Source of the DNA: Neodontobutis hainanensis
Taxonomy: Eukaryota > Chordata > Actinopteri > Gobiiformes > Odontobutidae
Direction of reading: 5' to 3'
DNA length: 64,000 bases
NCBI GenBank assembly: GCA_024349245.1
Contig: JALDNG010000008.1
Location: 3,359,501-3,423,500, forward strand
How positions within the stretch are numbered: position 1 is the first letter of the stretch; each line of letters begins with the position of its first letter. Position numbers and translations under genes: made by a program. The notes below the pieces were generated by a model that saw only the letters and a program-made list of their open reading frames with translations, had not been told where the DNA came from and made no database searches. This document shows positions 50,668 to 64,000 of the stretch, piece after piece.

Positions 50668-53600
50668 CTACACAAGTGTGTACGACTTGGAATAGGCCCC
50701 CGCACTTTGTTTCTGCAGTCTTCCCAGCGCAGAAGAGCTACTCTCCAGCAGCGAGTCTCTGGAGCCTCCCACCTTGTTACTGTTGTTGGGGTTGCTGCTC
50801 GTGCTGGAGGTGGAGGCTGTAGCTGCAGTATTTGAGCTGGGCATAGTCAGGGTCCTTTGGGGCAAAGTGGAAGTGCCTGAGCTAGAACCCAAGCTGCTCG
50901 GCCCCGAGTGGCCAAGTGTCAACGCCTGCTGCTTGGCAGAGTCTAGAGTCTTGTGGCGTCCCTGGGTGTGATACCCCCTTTGTGTTAGGCTCCGAATCGA
51001 GGCCTCCCGTGGTGGCACGGCAGGACACGGGTCGTGCAGCTCTCCTTGTTTACGGAAGAATGGGTCTGTCTTCATGTAGAGGGGAAGATTGCAAAATTCA
51101 CCTGAGGAAAAAGAAAAAAAAAACACATTTGTTTTAGAAGAGATGATGTAATCTTGTGAAAATCTTTGTTTTATAATGACTTAGTTGTGTCTCTGTGTAT
51201 TTCTGTACAGTTTATTTATATAACATACTGTATATAGTTACTAAAGATCACTATATATAAAAATGTTACATTTTCAAAAAAAGACCCACAGACATGACAT
51301 AGAAGTTGACAAGTTGCCGATACATCTGTGCATAAGAATTCTTCAGGTAAATGTATGTCTTATACTCACTTTTGGCGCGGTGCGGAATGGGCACAGCCAC
51401 ATTCTTGCCACGGTCATAGTCCTGCGGTTTGGGTGGAGAGGCAGTGAAACGGCAGATTCCCGGTTCAGACGGCGTGCTTAGGGAAGTCATACTGTCTGCC
51501 GGGTCATTGGTACCTGTAGTCATTTGATCAGAGGAACTATCGGAGATGAAACACTCAGTGATGGTAAACTTGGCATGTTGCAGGTGCTCCTCCAGCTTGG
51601 CATGTTCATAGGCTCTGGCCAGCTCCTCGTACGTGGACGAGGCGCTCTCAGTTGAAACCATGCTGTTACGGCCCTTATCTGAAAAACAGCATTAATACAA
51701 ATAGATTTAGCCTCAAGACAATTGTGTATTTGTTAGTAAAAGTTATACTAGTGGTGGTGTATTTACCCGTGTCTTGTGAGAGACTGGCGCTGTAGCTGTC
51801 ACTCTCTGTGGCAGTGATGCCATGAGAGCCCATTGTCCTCCAGTCTGAGGTGAGAGTTCGAGCCGATGCAGTGGACTGGGTCTGGCTCGGACGACTCAGA
51901 GTCCATTGGCTTGAATATCTGTTCCTGGAGCTGTGGGCTGACTTTATGCTTTTCCTGGACACTGGGTCTGTGAAAGTAAACCATGTTTAGAGAGAACAGT
52001 TTGTTCTAAAGTAAAAAAAATTACATAAGCACAAATAAATGAGTGTAATGGTTATTAGAATAGTTTGTGCAATTCAGCTCAGCGATCACATTTATAGCAC
52101 CACTCACTTGTTCCTGGGCGGATGTCTGACATGTCAATCAACGGCCCTGAATTTTGTATGAGTGCCTGGTGGTGCAGCGAGACGCCTGTGCAGAAGTTCT
52201 GTGGATTGACCGACTGGCTGAACTCTGTGTCTGTCACTGGTACAGCTGCCTTGTCTTCTCCTAAAGAAAATTCCACAGTTACACAAACCTCTGCTGAGTA
52301 ATGCATTAAAGACACAGGATATAGTCACTTGAGTTTACAGACCTATCTGTTTGATGCCCTCTTTGTCTTCAATAAGGAGCTGTACTCGGGGAATGTCAAT
52401 ATGGAGCCGGGGCCCTTGAGGAGGGCCCTTCACAGGCGTGTCGATGCTGCGATTGTTCTTGCTGTACAGACAAACACCACAGATGAGACTGGCTTATCTT
52501 ATGTCCACTACTTTCAATTTAATTTTAACTCTCTATTCACAAAACAAACAGAAAACACAGACTCATAAAATCAGATCTTACCTGATAAGCATCTCTGCAA
52601 GGCTCTTGGCATCTAAAAGAGCATATTATCTTAATTAGATTAAAGACGTTTTGTGAAGGTGTCCTCCGTCTTACTGAGTACACACAACAACACTGGTCTC
52701 CACTTACTTTCCTTTTATCTTACCTCTAAGTCGTTTAAGCCTTTTTTCTTTTCGCTTCTTGCGGATAATGAACAGCAAAGCAACACCCAGAGTAACCAGG
52801 ATGACGGGAGAGCCAATGGAGAAGAGTTTCTTGACATCATCCCCTTCTCCGCGAGCTGATTTAATGGGAGGGATTGTACCTGGGAGAAGGTACAAAACTC
52901 ATTTGAAAACCAAGAGCACAAAAAGAACACCTAAAGTGACACACAGGTAACAGTACTTTTGATCAACTTACTGCCATCGTAGTCAGTTGTGGCAAACTGT
53001 GAGGTCTGGTTGCCACAGCCTGCACTATTGCAGGCCTTCATTTTAAGTTCATACCAGGTGGCTTCCCGCAGCTCACTCAGGAAAAGCTGCGTGGTCAAGT
53101 TGGCCTTGAGACTTTGCCAGGCCCAGGTTCCTTTGGGCCTGAAGTCCAGCATTAGGTCAGTGATGGGGCAGCCACCACTGGTCCAACCCTGAAGATTGAG
53201 ACCCGCGTGAGTGGAGTTGATGTGGGTGAGCAGTGGCTGGTCCTTGTTGAATACGGGTTCTGTGGAGGATAGGGACAAAACACACAAAATTAGCAAAACT
53301 AGCCATTTTTATTTGTGTAGAATTGACCTAGGACTGAAAGAGAAGGCATTATGTTACTTTTGGATACATTGAAAGTGTGTGTCAGAGGGAAATTGTAAAT
53401 GAGATGTTTAATACTTAATAAAGTGATACTATCAAATGTGAGGGCGAGTAAATCATAAAAACAGGGATGGAAAGTTTTCACTTAAAGCAAAATGTTCATT
53501 GTAGTTTTATTTATATGCCTGCTCAAAAAGGGAACATACATGTTGTAACAGCTGTATTTTTTGATGTTTAAGTTGAATTCACAAAATACGGAAACTGAAA

Positions 53601-56600
53601 ATTTACACTGACTGCACCTGACTCTTTTTTATTTTTATTCATTGAACTGTCCTTTATTTTTTTCTGCTTCATGGAGTCTTACCTCTTCCGTGTGTCTTAG
53701 CTTCAATGATTTCACTGATGCGTCCCGATCCCACACTATTCTTGGCAGCCAGCTTAACCTTGTACCAAGTTCCACAGCGGAGATTGTCCAACCTGAAAGA
53801 CCGCTCACTCGAGCTGATGAACACATCCCTCCACTCCTCTGTGTTGTCCACTGAGTATTGCAACACAAAACCTGGAGAAACATACAATACATATTATTGT
53901 CTCTATTGTACATCTGGAAAAATCGGGAATGTGGCAGATTGCTCCAGCAGCTACTGGACAAACCACCAGGGGGCGACACGCACCTAGAATTCATTTGAGT
54001 TTTCAGCACTCATACCCAGAGATAATACTTTTATGTTATTTCCCCTGGTAATTACTAAATGCCACAAAAAAGGTTGAAGCGTAATAAAACTGAAAGTAAA
54101 AACTTTAATACAAAGATGTTTAAAGAGGTGTACCACCATCACCATTCAGACCAGTGAGCGTGATAAAGACTGGCGCACCTCTGATGGAGCTTCCTCCGTT
54201 GTCTCCTGGGATCCATGTAAGAGTGATGGATGAGGTGGAAGTCGTGGACACAGTCAGGCGAGGTTGGTCAGGAGGAACTAAGAATCACAGGCAACATCAG
54301 TCAGCAACTTAACAAACAGATTAAAATTGCCACAATGATCTTGAAGCCATACCTTGTACCACCAGATTGACAATGATGGTGTCAAAGCCCAATGTGTTAG
54401 TAGCTGTGCAGGTGTAGTAGCCAGAATCCTCTGCTTTGACTGAACGTAACACCAGCGTGCCATTTGATAAGATCTGCCTCTGACTGTCAGCTGTCACTGG
54501 GATGGCGGAGTTGTCACTGTAGAGACAGACACATATGTTCATTAACGACCATGTATGTTTCAGAGCACTATTGTTTGTGTGACAGAGCACTTATCCTAAT
54601 AGAGAGCTCTCACCTGTCTTTGGTCCACTTTATGGTAGGTGCAGGCTCTCCCACTGAGCTGCAGGGCAGACGCACCTCCTTCATCCAGGGTGTGGTGACT
54701 GTGCCTCCAAAGGACAGGATTTTGGCTGGGACTGTTCACAAACAAGTAAAAGTAATACGCTTGATTAAATAAATGTAGCTGTAGAAATATATCCATGTCT
54801 TTTTATTATTGCCTTGTTTGACAGATTAACAGACTGGCCTCTTATTGTTGGGTGAGTAAAAAAGCTACTGAAAATGTTTTAACCCTGCCCCTCCTGTAAC
54901 CTCTTGGGTTGAGTCTATCTTTTCTCCATAGATTTTCTTCTTTATTGATCTTTTGCCGCCTATTGTACTCCCTGAGGATCAGTTTACTAGATAGGCCCTG
55001 TTCATCACCACATAATTAACAACAGCGTTTCTTGCAACAGAGCCGCTACTTAATCAATACCAGGACTGTCAATCAATATTAGTGCCAAAGGAAAGTGAAA
55101 GAGAGCCATCTAGGGCAGAGATCATGTTGTCATCTTTGTACCACTAATAACCTTTATAGATATCCCTTTAACCTTCTCTGCCACTACAAACTCGCCTGGA
55201 GGACCCACCTTTCCCAGCAGGCTCCACTGTGACCTTTGCGCTGATGTTGCCTCTGCCCGCAGTTGTCACAGCAGCAGCCCAGATGTGGTATTGTTTACCA
55301 CGGGTGAGATGCGTGATTCGGTAGAAGAGCATCTCGGGGTTGGCCTCGTACTCACTAGGTGCCTGGGACAGAGGCCATGCAATAGGGTGTTAACAAGCAG
55401 TGAACCCAGAGTGACTCTACAGGCTTAGATACATGTAACTGCTGTTTAGAAATCAATTGAAGATTTTAAATTGTATAGCATACACACGGGAAGTGACAGG
55501 TCTTTTACAAACAAAATGGGTGAAAAAAATGAAGCTAATCTATAAGAGAATAATATTTGACGACAGCAAATGTATTCATATGCTGTGTAAGTATATTAAT
55601 ATAAAGATCTGTTTAGAATTAAATAGTTAATCATTTGTGGAAGGGATTTGTGGATTTATTATGAATGAGAGACAAAAAATTACCCATGAAACATTCAATT
55701 TACGTATATAAATACTCTTGGTGTATAGTTTGACTTTTTGTCTCGAAAGAGAAGGAATGTAAAACCATTAAACTAAATTAAATTTGAGAACTCCAGTGCT
55801 TGTAGGCAGTTTTATTTGACAAACTAAAACACAATTTGTGGGCTGCAGCACTGGAATAAATGCAATGTAGATGTTTTCAGGACCTGCAGGCACACAAATG
55901 CACAGTTTTTCTCTCAAGTCAAGCCCTGGCTCTATCTCTTTAATGTGTTCGTATTTCTGTGTTCAGCCCCAGTTCCTTCACCATTTGCTTTCCCCTTTTT
56001 CTCAATCCCTCTCTGTCGAGCTCAGTGAGGAGGAGCGATGGAGGGATATGGGGAAGGAGGAAGAAGACGAGGGGGCTGCATTCAAACATTCCTCTATCAC
56101 GGCGGTGGTAATCCAGGGGGTGATACACAGAGATAATAAAAAGATGAACAAAAGCACTCTCGTCTTGTTGTGACGGATACCCTACTCGGTCTGTTTCTCA
56201 CTCTGTCCCTGTTATTCCTCTTTCCACTCATCCCTCCTTTTTCCCCCGGCCTCACCCTACCCTAATGGTGTGTCTCTCTCCCCCCTCCCTCTTTCCTCTC
56301 TCCATGCCCGTGCTCATTTGCATGGCACTCATGAACAGAGAAGGAGGAGTATTCGTGAAAAATAAGTGAGATCTAGCCTCATATCAAATTTCAGGAGGTG
56401 CTTGTGTTTGTGTGTACATGATCTAACCTCCACTGACATGCTACACATATACAGTACATGTATAAATAGAAAATGTTCAGATGTGATCTCTGCAAAAGTG
56501 TCTATGTGCTTCGGATGCGGCAGTGTGCATGTGTGAGCTTGTTCTCTCCTTCATTTGCATATCTACGTCTCATCACGTTGCCAAGACAACCTCATCTGTT

Positions 56601-59600
56601 CATCTGGGAGGGCAGGAAATAAAGTGGTGGTGCAAACACAGTGAAACAGACACGCGCAGAGATAACACAGGTTTAATGAATAATGCTGGTAACAAATTAA
56701 TTATTACAGCAAAGGCACTTTTTAAATTCCTCAAGCACTCCCACATATGGCAGACTTACCGGCTGTCCTGAACCGGGACTGGAGCAGTAGATGGTGTATT
56801 TGCGGATAACACCATTGGGTTTGAGAGGAGGTAACCAGGAAACAACCACACTGTTAGGTGAAGCTGGAACTGCCTTGATGCCGGCTGGTGGACCAGGGAC
56901 TAAAGAAGAGAAAGACATTTTAATACAGCTATGTCTAAAAGTATGTTAACACATGCTGGGTGTTGGGTGCCTATTAAAATGAGCAGACTTGGTTGCAGAT
57001 TGCCAGTCTTATCCTTCTTTAAGCCGCTCTAGGACTTGGAGGAACTCCCTTTCAGTGGATGCCGGCTACAGTGACATATGTTCATTTAGACACTGGTCAG
57101 CAGTTCTGACTCTGTGACACCCAACACTCTTAACTCTCAAACCTCACAAACAGATTAGACGTCAGTGTCTGATCCGCTGCTAGCCACTTGAGCCTGACAC
57201 TGGACACAGCTTAATGCTCTTATTAGAGGTAATCAAGCTAAAGGAGCAAAACACATTTAAATAGATCTACAATTTTACAATAAACACATCACAAAGCAGG
57301 ATTTAGGTGAAAACGTGGACAATGACGCTTTTGTCGCAGCAGCCTTACAGTGTGGGGTTCACACTGTCAAGTCTATTCAATCACCCCCATAAATATGACT
57401 CGCTCTTGACAGTGGGCCTCATCTGGGGGCTACAGAAGGGAAGCAGAACAAGAACACGGTTCTCTAAATCTTTATTGTGAGGCCAGGTCATCCTGTGATT
57501 CAGCCAGCTAATCCCTTGTGCAGCTTATTACACAAGTAGGGATAACAGAGTCAAAGTTAAGAATGGAAACATGAGGGCTGTGGACAGGAGAATGGAGAGA
57601 TGGTAGCAGTTCCTTTGGGAAGTGATGATGAGGCGAGAGGGGAGAGGCACAGAGGCAGCCATCATTATCATAACTGGACATCCATGTCAAAGTAGGAGTG
57701 GCAGAGGGAGGGGGAGAGTTAAGTCCCATCTGGTGCCCAAAAGCTGCCCAGACAGAAATACATACTGCACTGCAAACATAAGGTAAAACAGTGTGGACTG
57801 ACAGAATCACAATTTTACAGCAAATGAATGTGATAATAATGGCCTATCACAACAAAACAGAACAGAAGAGCATTTAATATGCAAATAAATAATTATTTAT
57901 AATGTCCTTAATGATTTTGCCATTTGTTTTTGTTTTTTAAATTCCTTGCTGTGCCATCTATCTTTCCATCTTTAACCCTGAGGCCCCTCCTCCTTCCACT
58001 TCACAAAGAGACATGGATCCTGCTGTAATCCCACCTCCAATGGTGTAAGCACAAAATTAATTCTCTCTAATCCAAGAGGAGTTAATCCCCATGCCTATGG
58101 CAAGGGGTCTGCTAGAAAGGATGCAGTCTGACTGATCACTGGCTGACTTCAGGATGCTATATGAGCGTGCGCCTCCTCTTCTTGTGTCTCCCGCCACTCT
58201 TCCCTTAGCCCTGAGCTGTGCACCCAAAGCCTCTTAGTTCTCATTAGTAGTGCTAATGGAGCTTCCAAGCATAAATGAGCTTTTGTCATGGGTTTGAGAT
58301 ACAGCCTAGCACTGTTTTTTGATGTATCCCCCTCACATCTCCCTCCCCCGTTTCCCCTAGCCAAGCACACTGAGAGTAGATTCCTCTTCTTGAATTTCTG
58401 TTATTTCAGTCATCTGTTTATGTTGTTGTCTGTATACTTACGGTCTTCGCGAGTTTGGATGTAAAGGACGTTGCTGCGAACTCCGTCTCCAGCCTGTGTG
58501 TAGGCCAGCACCTGGACACTGTAGTTAGTAAACTTCTCCAGGCCTCGAAGCTCCACCTGTTCCCGAGTCGTGGTGATATTCTGCATCTCTCCCCACTCTG
58601 AATACAAAGGGACATTATTTAGACTGCTCTGTGGGGCATCTGAAGGAAGAACAACACATGCATACATGTCCACTCAAAATACTGTAGTCAAATTTACTTC
58701 ACTTTAATACGTACATTTCAGACAAATGTTGGGATGTTTTTTCAATGCAAAAAGTTTTAGACTTTAGACTTTTAGCACTTTTTTAATTCTAGTTCACTTT
58801 AATCTTCTTGGTAATAAGCACTGTTCAATTGCTTTCACTGTGTTCAGTGTAGAGGTTAAAGTGTATCTGATGTGCCATTGTCGTCACATTTCAAATATGT
58901 TGCTGTTGTGGCTTAGAGCTGCAGCTTCTAACAGAATTTTTTTTCTCAAATTGTCAAGCATTTTAAAACTTGTACTTGTACATTAAGTAATATTTATAGG
59001 TTTAGAAATATTAATATCTCTGTCGTTACTACAAAATAGATAAATAAGATATGAATGAATGTAATTTTTAGACAGTACAGTTTTGAAAGAGCATAATGTC
59101 ACAAACACACAAAACACACATTTGCTATTGGCTCTATTCCTACTGAACAGCAATGACAAATCTACACAGAAACAGGGCAACAGACACCGACACAAGGAGA
59201 CACAGGAAGTGGTGTATGAAAACATTGTGAACACACATTAAATGCACACGATGTGTTACAAGCATGTGGTTGAATGAGCAAGCTGGTGAAGTTTAGAATG
59301 AGATAGGTGATAATTACTCTGCATTGGCCACTGGGCTTGGCCCCCACAGCACCCACCTCCATCAGGGAAGAGGGACCAGAACACAACGCGGTAGCCTTTC
59401 AGCACACCGTGCAGCGTCAGCCGTGGAGGCTCTGCCCATGTTATCACCGCCTCGTCCGACGTCACAGAGATGGCTCTGACGTTTTGAGGAGGCTCACTAG
59501 GAACTGAAGAGAGCAGGGCAGATGGTGCAGTTAGCAACACATACATCAACCATAAAGATGTCACATGACCAGCAAATTTGAGATCTCAAACACCACATCC

Positions 59601-62600
59601 GCATTCAAAGCTCTGAAATAAAATCAAATAAAATAGACTCTTGGCAGCTTAAGATCAGGATTAGGCCTGTTTCAGTAATTATTGTATTGGCATAGCAAAT
59701 GTATTATTAATTTGTTTGAGGTTTTTATTATTATTGGTATTCTTTTTGATAAAATATGTCATGGTAATGCACATAGGTTCAAGTCATAAATTCCTACCAA
59801 ATACATTAAATTATTTGCTTCCTTTTAGGCTGGTGAGGAAAAAAATATCCAGGGTTTTTAAGTGTAGGTCCAAAAAAATTTATTTGCTAAACAAATTCTG
59901 AGTTGCATGTTTTTTTTTGTTTTTTTTTCATTCTGACCCTTTATTAAAAAGGTGTGATGTGTAAAAGCTTGTTTTGGCATGGAATGAGGAGACATGAATA
60001 ATAAAAGTGCCACACCTCAAGGGGTTAAATGCAGATGAGGTGGGTGGGGTGAGCCGCAATATGGAGACTAAAACCTCAAGCAAGACAATGTTCATTTTTA
60101 GGTTATTCGGCAATAGCTAGGAGTAGCTTTTATGCACAATTACCTTGAATATTCTCAATAATTATGATGAGATAAATACTGTGCACATACACATTTATTT
60201 TGACAAAACTAGTTAAATATCTGAGCTATCTTGTCAGGAGATGGAAGCAAGATAGATAAAGGACAAGATAAGGCTGGGTGAGAGGATGACAGATAAAGGA
60301 AGCAGAGGCAGAGTGGGCAGACATTTACAGAGTAATGGGGATCCTAGTTCCTCTCGCTCTCTACCAGCCTAATGAGGGTGCTAATTAAAGTAGAAGGAGT
60401 AATGGGGGATGTGCAGCAAATCCATTTCTACCATTTTGTTTGAAAGTGCTCACTTGTGTCTATATGTATAAAGGTAACTACTTTAATTTACTGGACTGCT
60501 GTCATTTTTGACAAGATTGTATTGATTTCTGTGTAACACAAGTATTCTATTCTTACCATCCTCCAGAGTGGTTGCATTGATCTCAGTACTAGATGGTCCC
60601 GTCCCAGCTCGGTTGAAGGCCTGAACCACAACCCCATACTGGGCAAACTTCTTTAAATTGTCCAGAGTGTACACTTCACTGTCCCCTGTAGCTTTCATCT
60701 CCACAATACTGTACTGGCCACTGCTTCCTGGACCATTCTCTCTGTAACCAATCTGGTAGCCTCTGATTACGCCGTTCTGCAGCTCCTTCTTTGGAGCCTG
60801 AAAAAAAAAGTATAAACTCACTGTTAAAATTCTTTTATGAATGTGATCTTTTCTTTACACGCCACTCAGTAAACCTTTAATGCTTTCAACTATTAATTTA
60901 GACTTTAAATATGTTTTATGAAATTGGCAGATTAATCTACAGGAAAATCTTGGGACATTGATATCTTTACCCTCCATGTGACTCTTATGCTCTGAGATGT
61001 CATCGGCTGGAGGACTACTTCCATGGGCGGCCCATCTGGAGCTGTTAAGATAAAAGATATTAAGATGATTACAAAAATCACTTATCAGTTTTTACTAATT
61101 TAAGGCAGAAAATAATAGTGAACAGTGATCAGCAGAAGCAAAAGTGTACTCACGCGCTTCCTCTGTGCTGATGGTAAGTTCTTTGCTGGGAAGGCTACGG
61201 CCAATCTTATTGTAGGAGTACATGCGAATGCTGTAAACACATGCCGGGTGCAGCTCTACAATGTTGGCCTGGTTGTTGGTGGGTGAGATGTTCCTGGTTG
61301 TGTACATGTGATCCCAGGAATCTGTCAAAAAGGAAAGATTTTTTATTTTTAGACATGTCACTATGTGGCATGCAACGCTGTGCAAAGGTCTAACCTACCT
61401 GACTTGTTCTTATACTCAATGTCGTAGCTGGTGATGATGCTGTTCCCGTCGAACCTTTGGATCCAGCGCAGATTCATACTTCTATCCTTAACCTCCCGGA
61501 CTTCTAACTCAGGAGGATCTGGGGGTTCTGTACAAGAGAATAGATGACAGTTTCATGTACAGAAAGTAGGGGCAAGTTTGTATTTCCCATAAAGATTATT
61601 AATATTATTATTTTATGAATCTGTTTAACTTTTAGCCATATGCAACAAATTTAAGCCAGTAGCACTGTAACTTTAAAGCCCGAAAATATATATTCTCGTA
61701 AATTATTTTATGGTTCTTAGACATTAGAGCTGTATAATCATGCCATTTCACTGACACAGTACCCTCAGCTGAACAGAAACCTCCAATAAAAAACAGCCAA
61801 ATACGCTGGACCCTAGCAGAGTTGTATTTGTACAAAATACACTAAAATGATCATACCGTTTCAGATGTCATGTTTTTTTTTTCATAGTTTCCTCTAAGAA
61901 ATAACCGTTGTAACACCACAGAGTCTGTAGAGGCTATGCTGGCTAAAAGTTACATAGTGCCGTTTTAATATCTATCTTCTACAATTGTGGTTAATACCTT
62001 GAACGGTAAGTTGGATGAGCCCTCGACCCTCTCCATAGGAGTTGATGGCATGACAGGAGAAGAAGACAGAATCTCCTCGCTCTGCTGGATTCAGCTGGAA
62101 CATGGACAAGCCAGTTATAATCTACAGACTTAACATGGACTGTGAAACTTTGTACATCTAGGATAGGTAAATATGTGGCGTTGCCAACCAGTTCTAGGTA
62201 GTGCTTGTAAATTTCCCAAAAATGGCATATACAGCACCTTGAACACATTGAATGATAAATAAAGAATGATGACGTAGATTTAAAACAATTACAAATGCCA
62301 CCAGTGTGTATGCTTCTTTAAGTTCAATTAATTTAGGTGTATTATTCTATATCTGACCTTTAGGTAGAGATGACTTCGTCCCCCTTCTTGTTGATAGTGA
62401 TGGAGTAGCGAGGGTTCCTTTCAGCATCAATAACTGTGTCTCCTCTCTCCCAGCGGATGATGATAGGTTGCTCACCTCGCGCTGTGCAGTTTAGCTCCTT
62501 GGTTTGGCCCTTTCTTGCCATGGTGGTGTTGGGGTGGCTGGTGATCATGGCAGGAACTGAGCAGAATTGCACACACATGTTAGTGTGATGAATCACATTA

Positions 62601-63886
62601 TATGGAGTAATAAAACGAGGGAATAGGGATGTGATATTGGAAATTGAGGATATATTACAGATGTATAGACATTTCTATTGCAACCCATGGCCCTACATTT
62701 TCATTTCACGCTTCAAGCCCCACTAGCCTTCTCCCTCTTCCTTATCTGCCCTCTTCTCTACTCTTTGCCTATCTCCCTCTTTTACTCGCACATAGATTAT
62801 TGATTCTAGGGGTTCCTGTGGTTTTGTTTTCATAACTAATTCATCAGGTCTTTCCCAACCAAACATTAAGGAGCATGCAGACAGGCAGCTGGAACATCAA
62901 CATCAATCAATTCCAAGATAAGGGTTACAGGCTAGAGTCGAGGTTTTGTTAACTTCAGTACAGGCCTCACTAGCCTGGGGCAGAAGTGCATTTTACTGTA
63001 GAAGTGCTTATTTCCCCATAAAAGCTAAGGCTTAGTTTTGCCCACTGTTTGTACTGACCAGAAGTTATGGGCACAATCATGAAGGTGAGAATCTTTTCAA
63101 ACCCTAGAGAGAAGTACTGAAGCTTACTCTTGACAGTGAGGATCATGCTTTTACTGATGTCTGAGCCAACTCCATTGGAGGCCTGGCAGAGGTAGTAACC
63201 CCGGTCATCCTCAAGTACATGGCGGATGAGCAGAGAGCCATTGGACATGATCTGGATTCGGCCAGTCAGAGGCACCGGGTGATACTGCTGAGGGTTTCCA
63301 ACACCTTCACAACAAACACAGAAAATTCATATCCTGTAACTCCCCTTTCAACTAACACAAAATTGTTGAGATGGCTTTACCTTTAGCATGTTTCCACATG
63401 ACTTTTGGAGGTGGATAACCCTCCACAGAGCAGTTGAGGACACCTGCCTTCCCATAGATACAGTCCTGGTTGTTGGGTTGTACTACAAATCGTGGTGGCA
63501 CTAAAAAAAACAGTATTTAATGTATAACATAATAAAACAAGCCCAGCGGTATCCTATTCCATTTAATATGACTTAGTTTATGTTCCCGCTTATTTGCTCA
63601 CCAGTAACTATTAACTGTCTCTCCCAGCTGACAGTGGCGGCCGCGTTGCTGGCGATGCAGGTATAGTTTCCGTTGTGCTTCAGTGTCACCTTGGAGATTT
63701 GTAAGGAGCTCATGAATTCTTTGGTCTCTATTGCGACGCCAGAGGCAGAACCTGGCACTATGAGCTGGCCATCTTTGTGCCAGGTGATGCGTATGGGCAT
63801 GTCCCCAGATGACACCACACAAGCAATATACATGAGCTTTCCCACGGAGGTAGAGGGGATATCAAAAGGCTGGATGAGTGGTGGCA
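50668..63886 (-). CDS. dscaml1: Down syndrome cell adhesion molecule-like 1, C-terminal two-thirds, with apparent frameshift
   Basis: Homophilic neuronal adhesion receptor. In-window exons: Ig7 63602-63886; Ig8 63381-63500, 63128-63304; Ig9 62358-62556, 61998-62094; FN1 61399-61527, 61154-61321; FN2 60971-61041, 60557-60797; FN3 59357-59503, 58442-58597; FN4 56760-56899, 55209-55362; Ig10 54614-54731, 54353-54516; FN5 54179-54277, 53683-53871; FN6 52972-53259; membrane exon 52724-52879 (GSPVILVTLGVALLFII); cytoplasmic 52582-52612, 52343-52461, 52108-52260, 51767-51967, 51370-51678, 50668-51101. The tail has PPREASIRSL, LPQRTLTMP and C-terminal SKSYTLV, a PDZ ligand; these match DSCAML1 rather than DSCAM. 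Phases agree throughout except in exon 62358-62556, which is 1 nt short and reaches TAA at 62360-62362. The signal peptide and Ig1-6 lie beyond the right edge. Confidence 0.95.
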
Positions 63887-64000
63887 CTGCGGGAGACGGA
63901 CAAGCAAGTCAGTGGAAAAAAGGCACCATTAGACAGAGACGGAAGAGGACAGCGTGGCCATCTCGAGCTCTGCTGTGAAAAAGAGAAGGTCATTGGCCAC

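Noticed and set aside
54137..54178. Extension of the dscaml1 FN5 exon through 54137
   Set aside because: The open frame continues, but the donor AGAG|GTGCGC at 54179 joins to GFVLQYS, matching the family and the phase.
58598..58673. Upstream continuation of the dscaml1 FN3 exon beyond 58597
   Set aside because: The frame is open, but the acceptor at 58597/58598 joins FPDG directly to EWGEMQNI as in DSCAML1; the extra residues have no counterpart.
1..64000. CRISPR arrays, operons, bacterial or viral genomes
   Set aside because: No regularly spaced repeats and no prokaryotic or viral gene blocks; everything recognised is vertebrate or vertebrate transposon sequence.

Overview
This is nuclear DNA of a bony fish, most likely a teleost. 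It carries an ependymin gene (a secreted brain protein expanded in fish), two decayed Tc1-type transposons, tRNA-derived SINEs and LINE tails of fish type, and vertebrate genes with short introns (31 THOC2 exons in 10 kb). No prokaryotic features, CRISPR array or viral genome are visible.

Layout, left to right. (1) 1-10180, minus: thoc2 (THO/TREX mRNA export complex), start codon present, C-terminal tail running off the left edge. (2) 10181-14343: repeat-rich spacer with two strong inverted repeats, LINE fragments and an AT-rich palindromic microsatellite. (3) 14344-15527, minus: ependymin (epd), complete, with TATA box and poly(A) signal. (4) 15616-19079: spacer with a tRNA-SINE. (5) 19751-20760, plus: an IL-6-family four-helix cytokine of uncertain subtype, with a TATA/IRF/AP-1 promoter and AU-rich 3'UTR. 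(6) 21300-27781, minus: a class I myosin, best matched to MYO1H, 31 coding exons. (7) 27782-35200: gene-free spacer with a long (TG)n and a Tc1 relic. (8) 35220-45130, plus: arhgap35 (p190A RhoGAP), with its GC-rich promoter, an upstream-ORF chain, a giant first coding exon and a 3'UTR. (9) 45940-48170: LINE and Tc1 relics between convergent gene ends. (10) 48280-63886, minus: dscaml1, from the seventh Ig domain to the C-terminus; the N-terminal half lies beyond the right edge.

Exon chains were built by hand from splice sites and checked by summing reading-frame phases. All six genes close in frame except dscaml1, where one exon (62358-62556) is one base short and gains a stop. Two introns (thoc2, epd) keep frame only with GC-AG splicing. 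The genes do not form a pathway; they are neighbours with separate roles: mRNA export, brain extracellular matrix, cytokine signalling, actin motor, Rho inactivation and neural adhesion. I found no new multi-gene system. The most interesting signals are the stop/start-overlapping uORF chain before arhgap35, the cysteine-free cytokine, the dscaml1 frameshift, the GC-AG introns and the two unexplained inverted repeats.
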